A stretch of DNA of 64,000 bases from Fulvivirga ligni (lineage in GTDB: Bacteria; Bacteroidota; Bacteroidia; Cytophagales; Cyclobacteriaceae): contig NZ_CP089979.1 in assembly GCF_021389935.1 (NCBI RefSeq), positions 3,143,001 to 3,207,000 of the forward strand, given 5' to 3'. This document shows, in pieces, positions 21,010 to 30,215 of this stretch. The translations under genes and the position numbers were made by a program. Numbering within the stretch: the first letter of the stretch is position 1; each line of letters opens with the position of its first letter. The notes under the pieces were generated by a model that saw only the letters and a program-made list of their open reading frames with translations, ran no database searches and had not been told where the DNA came from.

Positions 21010-22259
21010 TAGGAAAATTTACGATCAATTTCCCTAATCATTTCTAATAACATCCGGTTATTTTCATCTCCCTTCAGTTGCTTTCCAAGCTGGTTGAGTA
21101 GCAACTTCGAGCAGTCATTAACTGGCAAATTCGGGTAATGATGGTCCCTCGCATAGTGCACATACTTCAACACTTTGAAACCATCGAACCAGTGGTAGAA
21201 TTGCTTGATAAATGTATCATAGGTTTTTGAGTGTTTCTTTATTCTATCTAACTCTTCTTCGAAGTTATTATCGGCTAAAAAACTGGAAATGGAAGCAGGC
21301 ATTGTGGCTATCAGGGGAGTGATCAAAGGTTCTGAATAAAGTTTCGGGACTATGTCTAAAAACTGCTTAAGCTCATCAAATATCTGCACATCATAGGTGA
21401 GGAGTTGGCCTTCTCTAAGCCAGTCGTTTACGGCTTTTCCGGTGCCGAAGGGTACCCGATCAGATTGCCGGGGTGAGGGCATCACTTTGGTGCTGTTAAT
21501 CTCACCGAAATGGCCCATTGGAATGATTTTGTGGAGGAAGTAAAAGTCTTCTCCCGCCTTGCGCTTATTCATGCCACCTTGTTTCTGGTAGGCATTACTT
21601 CTTACAGCCATGCTAGAGCCGATGGTTTCAAAGGCATAAGGAAAGCCTGCATACCTCAGCGCATTTACGTAATACCTGAGAAATAGCTCATAATCGATGA
21701 TCGCTTGGTATATCTGGTCCGAATAAGGGCCTTCCAGAGGGTGCTCAAAATAGATGGAGGCTCCCGGGCACTTCGGGTGGTTGTTGAAAAAGCCGACCAC
21801 TTCCTGCAGGTAATTTTTATCGCACGAGCTATCAGCATCATAGCAAATGATGATACCTTCAGGTTTTGAGATGGATTCAAACCTCCTTACGGCCTCATCC
21901 ATAGCTATCTTTCTGGCCAGGCCTACTCCGGCATGCTTCCGTGGTAAATCATTTTTAAAGAAAGGGTATACCTTAAAACCCGACTCATCATTTGCAAGAC
22001 TCCATTCTAAAGCATTGTCAAAGGCCTTTGTATTAATCTCATTCACGCTTTCATCAGCATCTTCCGACTGATTGATCACGATGATTACCTCAATGCTCAG
22101 CCCCTCACGATCGCAGTTCTTTAAAGCCTGCAGGCTGGAGATCAAATCTTCTTCCTTATAGCACGGAATAGTGACAATGGCATCTAAATTATGATCGGGC
22201 GCATCGTTAATTAAGGCTTCGCTAAAGGCATACCTTTCTAAATACAGGTTTTTCATCAA
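21009..22259 (-). CDS. Family 2 glycosyltransferase
   Basis: 416 residues. GT-A signatures: VTIPCYKEEDLISSLQALKN at the start, the aspartate-rich metal site in IIICYDADSSCDKNYLQEVVGFF, and FAFETIGSSMAVRSNAYQKQGGMNKRKAGEDFYFLHKI, which contains the ED catalytic-base motif. No transmembrane segments, so probably cytoplasmic. Product unknown. Follows pdxH with a 4-nt overlap and precedes a lipoprotein gene. Confidence 0.88.
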   Translation of the reverse strand: MMKNLYLERYAFSEALINDAPDHNLDAIVTIPCYKEEDLISSLQALKNCDREGLSIEVIIVINQSEDADESVNEINTKAFDNALEWSLANDESGFKVYPFFKNDLPRKHAGVGLARKIAMDEAVRRFESISKPEGIIICYDADSSCDKNYLQEVVGFFNNHPKCPGASIYFEHPLEGPYSDQIYQAIIDYELFLRYYVNALRYAGFPYAFETIGSSMAVRSNAYQKQGGMNKRKAGEDFYFLHKIIPMGHFGEINSTKVMPSPRQSDRVPFGTGKAVNDWLREGQLLTYDVQIFDELKQFLDIVPKLYSEPLITPLIATMPASISSFLADNNFEEELDRIKKHSKTYDTFIKQFYHWFDGFKVLKYVHYARDHHYPNLPVNDCSKLLLNQLGKQLKGDENNRMLLEMIREIDRKFS

Positions 22260-22900
22260 GGAGCCAGCCTGTTGATTTTCCAGTTGTCGTCTTGTAAAGT
22301 ATAGAGCAATCTGTCATGCAATCTGCTCGGTCTTCCTTGCCAAAATTCTATAAGGAAAGGCTTCACCAGATAACCACCCCACTGCTTAGGCTTTGGAAGT
22401 ACCTCGTCATCACTAAACTTTTCTGTAAGTGTTTTTTGACGTTCCTCCAGAAGGCTACGGTCCTCTATTACAGCACTTTGTGGTGAGCACCAGGCACCAA
22501 TCTGGCTTCCTTTTGGTCTGCTTTGGAAGTATTCTGTAGACTCTTCTTCGCTCACTTTTGCGGCAGTACCCTGAATGCGCACTTGTCTTTCCAGCTCTGG
22601 CCAGAAGAAATTAAGCGCTACGGCAGGATTAGCCTCCAGTTCGCGACCTTTACTACTCATATAGTTGGTGAAAAAAGTGAATCCTTCAGCGGTAACACCT
22701 TTTAACAGAATAATTCTGGAAGAAGGTAGGCCCTGCTCACTTACAGTAGCTACGTTCATAGCGGTGGCCTCTTTAATGTCGCACTCTAGGGCTTCATTAA
22801 GCCATTTTTCAAACTGTTTGATGGGGTCTTTAAGCACATCTTTTACATCTAATGCCTTTAAAGCATAATCCTTTCTTATATCTGCTATATTTTTATCCAT
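22256..22900 (-). CDS. pdxH: Pyridoxamine 5'-phosphate oxidase
   Basis: 214 residues, full length. FMN enzyme that oxidises pyridoxamine or pyridoxine phosphate to pyridoxal phosphate. Motifs: SSRIILLKG, FFTNYMSSKGRELEANP (FMN binding), FWPELERQVRIQG, SQIGAWCSPQS and the C-terminal signature EFWQGRPSRLHDRLLY. Divergent from miaE with 88 nt between. Confidence 0.97.
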   Translation of the reverse strand: MDKNIADIRKDYALKALDVKDVLKDPIKQFEKWLNEALECDIKEATAMNVATVSEQGLPSSRIILLKGVTAEGFTFFTNYMSSKGRELEANPAVALNFFWPELERQVRIQGTAAKVSEEESTEYFQSRPKGSQIGAWCSPQSAVIEDRSLLEERQKTLTEKFSDDEVLPKPKQWGGYLVKPFLIEFWQGRPSRLHDRLLYTLQDDNWKINRLAP

Positions 22901-22988
22901 GGTCTTAAATTTTAGCCCAAATTTAAAATCTTTGTTAATTTAAAGTCCATCGAATTTTAATAAATCAACGAATAACGTATATTAATTA

Positions 22989-23573
22989 ATGAAACTAAGT
23001 ATAGAGTTGGCTTGTGAGAGCAGTCCGGAATGGGTAGAGGCAGTAATGGGAGATTTCGACTCCTTTTTGCAAGACCACGCTAACTGTGAAAGAAAAGCCT
23101 CTGCCATGGCCATGAGCTTTGTGGCCAAATACCCGGATCGGGTAGAAATCATCCCTGAGTTAATAGAAACAGGAATTGAGGAGTTGGAGCATTTTCAGGC
23201 TGTATATCAGATCATGCAGGAGCGAGGTGTGCAGCTACCCCCAGAAATGGGCCAGGATATTTATGTAAAGAAGCTTATTGACCAGTGCTATACTGATGTG
23301 GAAAGAAGGTTTTTGGATCGCTTGTTACTGGCATCGATCATAGAATGTCGTGGTGCGGAGAGGTTCAGGCTGGTGTATGAAGCTTTGCCTGTGGGCGAAT
23401 TGAAGACATTTTATCATAATTTGTGGGCATCGGAAGCTAAGCATGGCAATATTTTCGTAAAAATGGCCTTAAATTATTTTGATCGGGACCTTACATATAA
23501 GAGATTAGAAGAATTGAATTTAATTGAGGCCCAGGTGTTACGGTCTTTGCCACTTAAACCCGCTTTGCATTAA
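22989..23573 (+). CDS. miaE: tRNA-(ms2io6A37) hydroxylase-like di-iron protein
   Basis: 194 residues. Ferritin-like four-helix protein with metal ligands in GIEELEHFQAVYQIM, ECRGAERFRLVYEAL and ASEAKHGNIFVKM. MiaE hydroxylates the isopentenyl group of ms2i6A37 in tRNA. The DHANCERKASAMAMSFVAKYP segment is typical. Its stop overlaps the yqgE start by 1 nt. Confidence 0.92.
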   Translation: MKLSIELACESSPEWVEAVMGDFDSFLQDHANCERKASAMAMSFVAKYPDRVEIIPELIETGIEELEHFQAVYQIMQERGVQLPPEMGQDIYVKKLIDQCYTDVERRFLDRLLLASIIECRGAERFRLVYEALPVGELKTFYHNLWASEAKHGNIFVKMALNYFDRDLTYKRLEELNLIEAQVLRSLPLKPALH

Positions 23574-24148
23574 TGGAATACTTCAGATACAAAAACAATT
23601 TTAAACCAGAGAAAGGGAGCTTGTTAATTTCTGAGCCTTTTCTTCCAGATCCTAATTTTGAGCGTACGGTCATACTTCTGTGCGAGCATAATCAGGATGG
23701 TTCATTTGGTTTTGTATTGAATAAAGCATCAGCCGTAATGCTCGACGAGATTATGGATGATGTGGCAGATTTCAATGAAAAGGTTTATATCGGTGGGCCA
23801 GTGCAGCAAGATACTTTGCACTTTGTACACCGGCAGCCAAACATAGAAGATAGCATCCAGATAGCCGAAGGGCTTTTTTGGGGAGGTAACTTTGACCAGG
23901 TTTTGTCATTGATAGACACAAAGCAGGTGTCAGGCAGTGACTTTCGCTTTTTTGTGGGTTATTCTGGTTGGGGAGAAGGTCAGCTGAACGATGAGCTGCA
24001 GGCAGACTCATGGATAGTGGCCAATTATGCTACCTCTGATCTGGTGTTTAATACACACGAAGATGAGCTATGGAAAGTGGTGTTAAAGGAATTAGGAGGG
24101 CGTTTTAACGTCTATTCAAATTATCCTATTGACCCACGCTTAAATTGA
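23573..24148 (+). CDS. yqgE: YqgE/AlgH family protein (UPF0301)
   Basis: 191 residues. Typical start: GSLLISEPFLPDPNFERTVILLCEHNQDGSFGFVLNKA, then VYIGGPVQQDTLHFVHR and FRFFVGYSGWGEGQLNDELQADSWIV, the family's most conserved block. Cytoplasmic protein of unclear role. Coupled to miaE. Confidence 0.95.
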   Translation: MEYFRYKNNFKPEKGSLLISEPFLPDPNFERTVILLCEHNQDGSFGFVLNKASAVMLDEIMDDVADFNEKVYIGGPVQQDTLHFVHRQPNIEDSIQIAEGLFWGGNFDQVLSLIDTKQVSGSDFRFFVGYSGWGEGQLNDELQADSWIVANYATSDLVFNTHEDELWKVVLKELGGRFNVYSNYPIDPRLN

Positions 24149-24194
24149 ATGATTTTGTTACATTTACGGTTATACAGTTCGAAAACTGCAAAAA

Positions 24195-26255
24195 ATGGAT
24201 AAAGAGAAGGATATCAAGGAAGTCGACAACATGAACACTGAACAGGAAGCAGCGAAAGAAGCGCGAGAGCCTGAAGCCAGTGATCAGGAGAAAGCTGACA
24301 ATCAAGAGTCAGAGAATGAAGTGAATGCTGCTGAAGAAAGCGCGGAAGAGAAAGTTGAAGCCCCTGCTGAGGCGTCAGCCAGTGAAGATGCACCTGAAGA
24401 GGAAGCATCAGAGCCAGCTGCACAGGTAGAGGAAGCTACTGAAAAGGCTGAGCCTACTTCCAAAGACAAGCAGCTCAACTCAGAAGAAGACCTCTCCGAA
24501 AAAGATCACGAAGACGACCATGATGACCACGATGAGCATGAAGATGTAGACTACAGTAACTTTAACAAAGAGGAACTGGTAGAGCTCATTAAATCTTTAG
24601 CCAAAGATGATAACCTACAGAAGGCTGACAGAGTAGCCAAAGAAATAAGACCTTTATTTGAAGAAATCAGAAACCACGAAAGACAGGATGCGCTGGATAA
24701 ATTTGTGGCCGATGGGGGTGAAGAAGGCGATTTTGATTACAAGCCTACAGAACTAGATAACAGGTTCGACGCTAACTTTAAACTGATCAGAGACCGCAGA
24801 CAGCAAGACCTGAAGAGTAGAGAGCAGCAGAAGGAAGGCAACCTGAAGAAAAAGCAGGATATATTGGAAAAACTGAGAGAGTTTGTAGACTCTGAAGAGA
24901 CCAATATCAGCTTTGAAACGTTTAAGAACTTACAGACCGAGTGGAAAGAGATAGGTGCCGTGCCAGGTGCTTACGCTAAAACACTTTGGGCTAACTATAA
25001 TGCGCTAATAGACAGGTTTTATGATAACAGGAGCATCTACTTTGAGCTTAAAGAGCTGGATAGAAGAAAGAACCTGGATTCTAAAATAGAGCTTTGTGAG
25101 CGTGCTGAGAAGCTGAAGGAGTTTGAAAACCTTAAAGATGCTATAAAAGAGCTTAATGAGTTACATCATGAGTTCAAACACATAGGTCCTGTACCAAAAG
25201 ATGATCAGGAGGCCTTATGGCAGAGATTTAAAGGAGCTTCAGATGCCATCTATGCAAGAAGGAAAGAATATGTAGAGCAGCTTAAAACTGAGCTGGATGC
25301 TAACCTGATTGTAAAAGAAAAACTGGCTGATGAAGTGCAGGAATTCTTGAGCTTTGATTCTGATAGAATTAAAGAATGGAACGCTAAGACCAAAGAGATT
25401 CTTGATGTACAGAAGAAGTGGGAGGCCACCGGAGGCTTGCCAAGAGCGAAAGCCAAAGAGGTGAACAAGAAGTTCTGGGGTACTTTCAAAACTTTCTTTA
25501 ATAACAAGAGTGCGTTTTTCAAGAGATTAGATGCGCAGCGCGAGCAGAACCTGGATAAGAAGAAAGTGCTGGTAGCTAAAGCCGCTGAAATTAAAGACAG
25601 CAAAGACTGGCAAAAAACTGCAGAACAGTTCAAGCAGCTGCAGAAAGAATGGAAAGAGATTGGCCCTGTTCCTGAAAAGTACAGAGAGTCTATATATAAA
25701 GAGTTTAAAGAATCAGCAGATCATTTCTTTGAGAAAAAGAGGTCTAATAACAGTGAGGTAGAGAAGGAGTACGAAGATAACTTAAAGCAGAAGGAAGACA
25801 TCTGTAACCAGATAGAAGCCCTTGCAGATGGTGATACGGAAGATCTTGATGCCTTAAGAGACCTGCAGGATAAATTCAATGAGATAGGCTTTGTGCCAAG
25901 AAGAAGCATAGGTAAGATCAAGAACCGATATGCAGAAGTGGTAGATAAGTTTATCAACAGCATTGAAGGCCTGAGTAAAGAAGATAAGACTGAGATCAAA
26001 ATCGAAAATCAGGTTAATAAACTGCTTAACGAGCCTAACGCTAACCAGAAGATCTACAGAAAAGAGCAGGCGCTTAGAAAGCAGATCAGCAAGGTGGAAA
26101 ATGACATAGCCGTTTGGAAAAACAACCTGGAATTTTTTGCAGTTTCTAAAACAGCAGATAAGTTAAAAGATGAATTTAACAACAAGATTAAAGCCGCTAA
26201 TGATGAGCTTAAACTGCTCAAAAAACAGCTTAAGATCTTAAGAACTGCTACCTGA
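24195..26255 (+). CDS. Large DUF349 repeat protein
   Basis: 686 residues. A 130-residue acidic, low-complexity N-terminus (Glu/Ala/Asp-rich) is followed by several DUF349 units, each a charged three-helix bundle with a WKEIG-type motif: LQTEWKEIGAVPGAYAKTLW, LHHEFKHIGPVPKDDQEALWQRFK, VQKKWEATGGLPRAKAKEVN, LQKEWKEIGPVPEKYRESIY, LQDKFNEIGFVPRRSIGKI. It ends in a coiled coil (KAANDELKLLKKQLKIL). Common in Bacteroidetes; role unknown. Confidence 0.92.
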   Translation: MDKEKDIKEVDNMNTEQEAAKEAREPEASDQEKADNQESENEVNAAEESAEEKVEAPAEASASEDAPEEEASEPAAQVEEATEKAEPTSKDKQLNSEEDLSEKDHEDDHDDHDEHEDVDYSNFNKEELVELIKSLAKDDNLQKADRVAKEIRPLFEEIRNHERQDALDKFVADGGEEGDFDYKPTELDNRFDANFKLIRDRRQQDLKSREQQKEGNLKKKQDILEKLREFVDSEETNISFETFKNLQTEWKEIGAVPGAYAKTLWANYNALIDRFYDNRSIYFELKELDRRKNLDSKIELCERAEKLKEFENLKDAIKELNELHHEFKHIGPVPKDDQEALWQRFKGASDAIYARRKEYVEQLKTELDANLIVKEKLADEVQEFLSFDSDRIKEWNAKTKEILDVQKKWEATGGLPRAKAKEVNKKFWGTFKTFFNNKSAFFKRLDAQREQNLDKKKVLVAKAAEIKDSKDWQKTAEQFKQLQKEWKEIGPVPEKYRESIYKEFKESADHFFEKKRSNNSEVEKEYEDNLKQKEDICNQIEALADGDTEDLDALRDLQDKFNEIGFVPRRSIGKIKNRYAEVVDKFINSIEGLSKEDKTEIKIENQVNKLLNEPNANQKIYRKEQALRKQISKVENDIAVWKNNLEFFAVSKTADKLKDEFNNKIKAANDELKLLKKQLKILRTAT

Positions 26256-26285
26256 TAAAAAAAATAAAAATTTTTCCGTCTAGTA

Positions 26286-26316
26286 TTTGCAATTAAAATC
26301 TGTTGCATTACATTTG
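26286..26316 (+). promoter_or_regulatory. Bacteroidetes-type promoter for tRNA-Thr
   Basis: TTTG at 26286-26289 and TACATTTG at 26309-26316, separated by exactly 19 nt, match the -33 TTTG / -7 TAnnTTTG consensus of the Bacteroidetes housekeeping sigma factor. Start of transcription would be near 26323, about 60 nt before the mature tRNA. Confidence 0.75.
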
Positions 26317-26382
26317 CACTCCATTACGACAACAACGGCTCATAAGAGAGCTGAAACGGTCGAAAAAGTGATGGAAAAATAG

Positions 26383-26456
26383 GCCCCCATAGCTCAGTTG
26401 GCCAGAGCAACTGACTTGTAATCAGTAGGTCGTTGGTTCGAATCCGACTGGGGGCT
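26383..26456 (+). tRNA. tRNA-Thr (anticodon TGT)
   Basis: 74 nt cloverleaf: acceptor GCCCCCA pairs with TGGGGGC, D-arm AGCTCAGTTGGCCAGAGC, anticodon loop CTTGTAA giving TGT, T-arm GTTGGTTCGAATCCGAC. Discriminator T at 26456; the 3' CCA is not encoded. Confidence 0.97.
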
Positions 26457-26461
26457 CACAG

Positions 26462-26502
26462 AAAAAAGCCACTTATAACTTGTAGTTGTAAGTGGCTTTT
26501 TT
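26462..26502 (+). terminator. Rho-independent terminator after tRNA-Thr
   Basis: AAAAAAGCCACTTA and its complement TAAGTGGCTTTTTT form a long stem starting 6 nt after the tRNA. Confidence 0.9.
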
Positions 26503-26611
26503 GATTTATGATTAGGTGCTTTTAATATTGATTCGGTTCATGGCGTCGACTTCATTTAATTGATCTAAAATTCATTAAATTTTGTTAAATTGTAATAAAA
26601 GAGATCTCGCT

Positions 26612-26836
26612 ATGAGTAACACACAATTACAAAAGTTGGAATTGCTGGAATGGATAGCCTCACTGCAAGATAAATCACTCATTGAAAGACTATCTCAATG
26701 GAAAGAGCAACATCAAAGGGTCAGTATTGAGCGATATAACGAGGAGCTTTTGGAGGCTGATAAACAAATTGAACAGGGCAATTTCTTAAGTCATGAGGAA
26801 GCGATTAAAGAAGTCGGTTCATGGCGAGAAGAATAG
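26612..26836 (+). CDS. Orphan antitoxin-like protein of a RelE/ParE-type module
   Basis: About 74 residues from ATG 26612 (the TTG at 26582 would add ten unlikely residues). Helical protein MSNTQLQKLELLEWIASLQD ... SHEEAIKEVGSWREE, ending in the motif by which small Bacteroidetes antitoxins of RelE/ParE modules end. Overlaps the next ORF by 16 nt, as in toxin-antitoxin pairs, and that ORF opens with MARRIVYS, like a ParE/RelE toxin, but continues as a secreted protein. So the antitoxin appears to have lost its toxin. Confidence 0.6.
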   Translation: MSNTQLQKLELLEWIASLQDKSLIERLSQWKEQHQRVSIERYNEELLEADKQIEQGNFLSHEEAIKEVGSWREE

Positions 26837-27498
26837 TTTATAGTTCCATTTCATTGAAGTGTTTACTGACCATTTGCTTTCTTCTTATATGTTCAGTTTT
26901 ATTGGCTCAGAAAACAATCTGTGAATGTGCATCAGATTCACTAATGACTCAGAATATAGGTTGTGGACAGAGCCTGCTAAAGGATGGATCACAGCTGTAC
27001 TATCAATTTAATTGTGACTCTATTTGGTTAACTCTGGAAACTAATGACTACCAAGAGATTATATTCTCAGGAAGTCAAGAGTTTTACGCCTATCATTATA
27101 GATTGGATCCACATCTCGTAAAGGAATTTTCTTCTGCATTATTATTTCGCTATGGCTGCTTGGCTAACGGCCCCTGTAGCTACTTCTTAATAGCTAAGAA
27201 GGACGGAACCAGAACTAGGGAGTTCGGTCAATTGATTTATGATGGCACTATTTACAAAGCTTCCATTTTGGTTTATATCTCAGAGAAAATGGACAATACT
27301 TTGGAGGTGTACGATGTAGAGCAGCAAAAAACCGTTCAAATCCCATTTGATTTGGCTGGGTTTACTGCTGTTATTCCGCAGCAGCAGTTTACTAAATCGG
27401 AGGTGAATGGTGATAATCTCATCTTGACTTATAAAATCTTCCCCAATAGCAACAAGGAAGCAGAGAAAGTATTGATGATCGATTTGGATAATTATTAA
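26821..27498 (+). CDS. Secreted protein fused in frame to a toxin-start remnant
   Basis: 225 codons from ATG 26821. The first residues (MARRIVYS) look like the start of a RelE/ParE toxin; from residue 12 the sequence becomes a signal peptide (LKCLLTICFLLICSVLLAQ) and a cysteine-containing secreted protein (CECASDS; NIGCGQSLLKDGSQLYYQFNCDS). A TTG at 26854, in frame, would give a normal signal peptide and is a likely alternative start. The mature family is not recognised. Ends before a block of minus-strand cassette-like genes. Confidence 0.65.
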   Translation: MARRIVYSSISLKCLLTICFLLICSVLLAQKTICECASDSLMTQNIGCGQSLLKDGSQLYYQFNCDSIWLTLETNDYQEIIFSGSQEFYAYHYRLDPHLVKEFSSALLFRYGCLANGPCSYFLIAKKDGTRTREFGQLIYDGTIYKASILVYISEKMDNTLEVYDVEQQKTVQIPFDLAGFTAVIPQQQFTKSEVNGDNLILTYKIFPNSNKEAEKVLMIDLDNY

Positions 27499-27613
27499 TC
27501 CCGGTGCTGCGCACTCGCTTGGCTCCAGCCGAGTGATCTCTATGCTTTAGGCCCCTGGCCTATATGGCACGAAATGTCCTAACCTTAATACTGAAATGAT
27601 AGAGAAGTTTTTT
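27499..27613. repeat. Array-boundary intergenic with repeat fragments
   Basis: Contains a hairpin (CACTCG ... CGAGTG, 27515-27534 region) and, near 27578-27606, a stretch (CCTAACCTTAATACTGAAAT) that recurs almost exactly at 31872-31891. It marks the left edge of the cassette-like region. No ORF. Confidence 0.5.
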
Positions 27614-28768
27614 TTATTCTTTACAGTGTTTTTCTAATGCGTCTAAAACCATCCAATTATCATCTCCAAGCGAAACGGCTTTATTTAAATCAGCACAAAT
27701 TTTAGTCAATTCGGATTCTGGTATTTCAGTTTCTTTTGAAGCGATGATTTGAACTTCTTTTGATTTCGATAAAGTGCGACCATTTCCAAGTTCGTATTTT
27801 CTTAAAAGTGCAAAAGCTCGATTGGAATAAGCCTTAGTGAAATATGGCTCGATCTCAAGAGTTTTGTTGAAATCTTTGATTGCTTCATCAAATTGAAAGT
27901 CATTTAATTTCATAGTGGCTCTTGCGAAATATCCGTCAGCCCAATTTGGTTCTAATTCTATTGCTTTATCTAATTTCTTAATCGCTCCTTTATAGTTTAC
28001 TTGTTTAAACAACTCTTGAGATTCGTTGTATAATTTAAAAAGTTTATCGTTTACCTTACCCTTTTGGTAAACACCATTCTTAAAAACGTTTTTCCCTTTT
28101 ATTTCTCCTGTCGAATAGTAAGAAACGGATTCTCCGTCCATTTTTCCGTTTACGAAATTTGTTTGTTGTTTTAATTGTCCGTTTGGATGATACATTTCCC
28201 AAATCCCAATTTCTAGTCCATTTTTAAATTCGCCTTTTTGCATCAAAGTTCCGTCTTCGTAAAATCGTTTTTCCATTCCGTTGGGAACTCCATTTATGTA
28301 TTCAATTTCATCTGATACGTTTCCATTTAAATGATACATTAGACGTTTGCCTTGAAGCTTTCCGTTGAATAAAGTTCCTTCACTTTGTTTTTTTCCTATC
28401 AGGTAATAATCAATAAATTTACCAGAATAAGGTGTTGAATTACCTTTTAAATACCAAGCTCCATTTTTTTTAGTCATCAATTTGTTTGTTGGAATTGCTT
28501 TTATGCTATCAGGTCTTTTTACATATTCGTTTGTGAAAACATAAATAATTCCGTCCAAATCTTTATATCCAGTTTTCTCAATTGCTTCTTTATTCTTTAC
28601 AACTTCAACTCTGTTAATTTCATTTTCGGTCAATGTTCCAAAACCTTCTTTGGGTTCTTCTATTATTGGAATTGAATCTACAACGTATAAGAGGTTCTCA
28701 TTCTGGTTTTGACTGAATCCAATAATTGGTAAAATAGTCAGTAGTAAAATCAGTATTTTGTTTTTCAT
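27614..28768 (-). CDS. Secreted MORN/YwqK-type repeat protein with TPR domain
   Basis: 384 residues. Signal peptide (MKNKILILLLTILPIIGFSQ), then MORN-variant repeats of the YwqK antitoxin type (GKLQGKRLMYHLNGNVSDEIEYINGVPNGMEKRFYEDGTLMQKGEFKNGLEIGIWEMYHPNGQLKQ is one run seen over several units), and C-terminal TPRs (KLDKAIELEPNWADGYFARATMKL; FNKTLEIEPYFTKAYSNRAF). Often called an antitoxin component but function is unproven. Last (3'-most) gene of the array. Confidence 0.85.
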   Translation of the reverse strand: MKNKILILLLTILPIIGFSQNQNENLLYVVDSIPIIEEPKEGFGTLTENEINRVEVVKNKEAIEKTGYKDLDGIIYVFTNEYVKRPDSIKAIPTNKLMTKKNGAWYLKGNSTPYSGKFIDYYLIGKKQSEGTLFNGKLQGKRLMYHLNGNVSDEIEYINGVPNGMEKRFYEDGTLMQKGEFKNGLEIGIWEMYHPNGQLKQQTNFVNGKMDGESVSYYSTGEIKGKNVFKNGVYQKGKVNDKLFKLYNESQELFKQVNYKGAIKKLDKAIELEPNWADGYFARATMKLNDFQFDEAIKDFNKTLEIEPYFTKAYSNRAFALLRKYELGNGRTLSKSKEVQIIASKETEIPESELTKICADLNKAVSLGDDNWMVLDALEKHCKE

Positions 28769-28800
28769 TCGTTTCTTTTCAGCTTGTTGCCATCATACAT

Positions 28801-29002
28801 AAAAGGGAAGAAAAACATTCCCTTATTGATTTTATGCGTTGAATCTAGCCATTTTATCTAAAAACTCATAGTGAACGGTGGACGGTGTCTGGTAGCCTTT
28901 CATAGATTGACTTGACCAACAATAGTGCTCTTATCTTTTAATACCGTGTCAGAGACACTAGTGATCATTGGAAGGCTCGTAGTCGCAGACTACGAACAGC
29001 GA
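28801..29002. repeat. Array repeat, copy A
   Basis: Near-complete copy of the ~210-bp array repeat: an AAGGGAA/TTCCC-type hairpin at the left end, the block containing ACTCATAGTGAACGGT, a GTGTC-TCT-GACAC hairpin, and CGTAGTCGCAGACTACG at the right. Lies between the DUF4375 pseudogene and the YwqK-like gene. Confidence 0.85.
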
Positions 29003-29053
29003 GGTCTCAACTTCTTTCGGTATTCCCTATACCATTAGCCAATGACTAATTTC

Positions 29054-29571
29054 CTAATTGGTTTGAAAAACAGTTAAATTTTTGATAATGTATTCTTTTA
29101 AATACATGTCCATAGATTTCTGCATGTTTCGAGAGTAATACCAATTATCAAAGTTTTTGAAGCTTTTTTCAGCTTCATCGAATTTCTTAGCTGTCAGTTC
29201 GCACATTTCCTCGAATGAGGAGGCAAGTTCGATTTGATTTAATGTTTTTAAGGCTATTATTATTTCTGAATTATACGAGTTTCCATAGTTGCTGAAATAC
29301 TGATAGATACCCCCATTTAATATTTGCATATCTAGAATACATACATAATACAAGGTTCTTTCTTGCCTAGATTTTTTAGTAATTGTGATTTTAAATCATT
29401 ATTCTCTTTTTCAAATGATAAAGCAATGTTGGTAAAAACTCTGTTTATAAGTTTGTATGGTTTTAAACTGTCTGCAATTTCTTTGTTAATGGGTTCCTTT
29501 TTATACATCATATTAGTTTGACTAATAGCGTAATTATAAAAAAAATAAAGAAAAATTGTTAATATAGTCAT
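29054..29571 (-). pseudogene. DUF4375/DMP19-like gene broken by a frameshift
   Basis: Two overlapping frames join into one protein. The first (29332-29571) ends in LGKKEPCIMYVF; the second resumes one base out of register with LYYVCILDMQILNGGIYQYFSNYG, which is the typical DUF4375 core (…LD-x-NGGxxQ-F). A single missing base near 29354 explains the break. No ATG starts the second frame (only TTG). A sequencing error cannot be excluded, but the gene as given is not expressed whole. A cargo gene of the array. Confidence 0.75.
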
Positions 29572-29734
29572 TTTATAAATTGTAATGCATTGTGTCCATA
29601 TATGGTCTTGCTATTCTAAGTATCACCCAAGGGCGATTAAGGATTTTTAATAACCACGATTTTAAATTTGACACCTGCTTCATTTATTAAAACTCAATCT
29701 CTATCAATCCCGTATTTTAGCGTAGTCTTTTGGT

Positions 29735-29822
29735 ATGATCAATAATAGTGCTCTGGCATTTCAATACCGTGTCAGAGACACTCGTGATCATTGGAAAGTT
29801 CGTAGTCGCAGACTACGAATAG
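29735..29822. repeat. Array repeat, copy B (truncated)
   Basis: Right half of the array repeat: the ATACCGTGTCAGAGACAC hairpin, TGATCATTGGAAAG and CGTAGTCGCAGACTACG. The left half is missing; the sequence before it (29572-29734) is AT-rich with no gene that I can support. Confidence 0.8.
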
Positions 29823-29840
29823 TAAGGGTGGCTACTGCGC

Positions 29841-30206
29841 TTAGTTGGCGGTAGTTTTGCCTTTCTTAAAGTTCTCCAATTCCAAGATGAATTCTTGGAG
29901 TTTGATATTAAATTTCCTCTTCGTCATACTGATCGAGGCGATTAAGGTACCCGAATCGTTCCAACTCGTCAGAAGATCAGTCGATGCCTTAATATCATAA
30001 ATTCCTTGTCCTTTGTTTCTTTCTCCTTCAAACATCGGATCTACCACGAAGCAGAGATAAAATTTAATTTCTGAATTATGTTTGAATTGGATAATCCAAT
30101 GTTCATCATCCCACCATTCGTGATTCGAGTCAATTTCAATAATTTCCCAATTCCTTTTGATGAGTTCTTGTTCAATCTGATATTTATATCCCGATTGTTT
30201 TTTCAT
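29841..30206 (-). CDS. Small cytoplasmic protein of unknown function (cassette gene)
   Basis: 121 residues from ATG 30206; the frame is open further upstream to 30302, but that part lies in the inter-cassette palindrome. Starts MKKQSGYKYQIEQELIKRNW, with EWWDDEHWIIQFKHNSEIKFYLCFVVDPMFEGERNKGQGIYDIKAS in the middle. Not recognised. Its start-side core (ATCGTCAAC, 30214-30222) is complementary at 7 of 9 bases to GTTGGCGGT at 29844-29852, which overlaps its last codons. Confidence 0.7.
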   Translation of the reverse strand: MKKQSGYKYQIEQELIKRNWEIIEIDSNHEWWDDEHWIIQFKHNSEIKFYLCFVVDPMFEGERNKGQGIYDIKASTDLLTSWNDSGTLIASISMTKRKFNIKLQEFILELENFKKGKTTAN

Positions 30207-30215
30207 TGTTATTAT

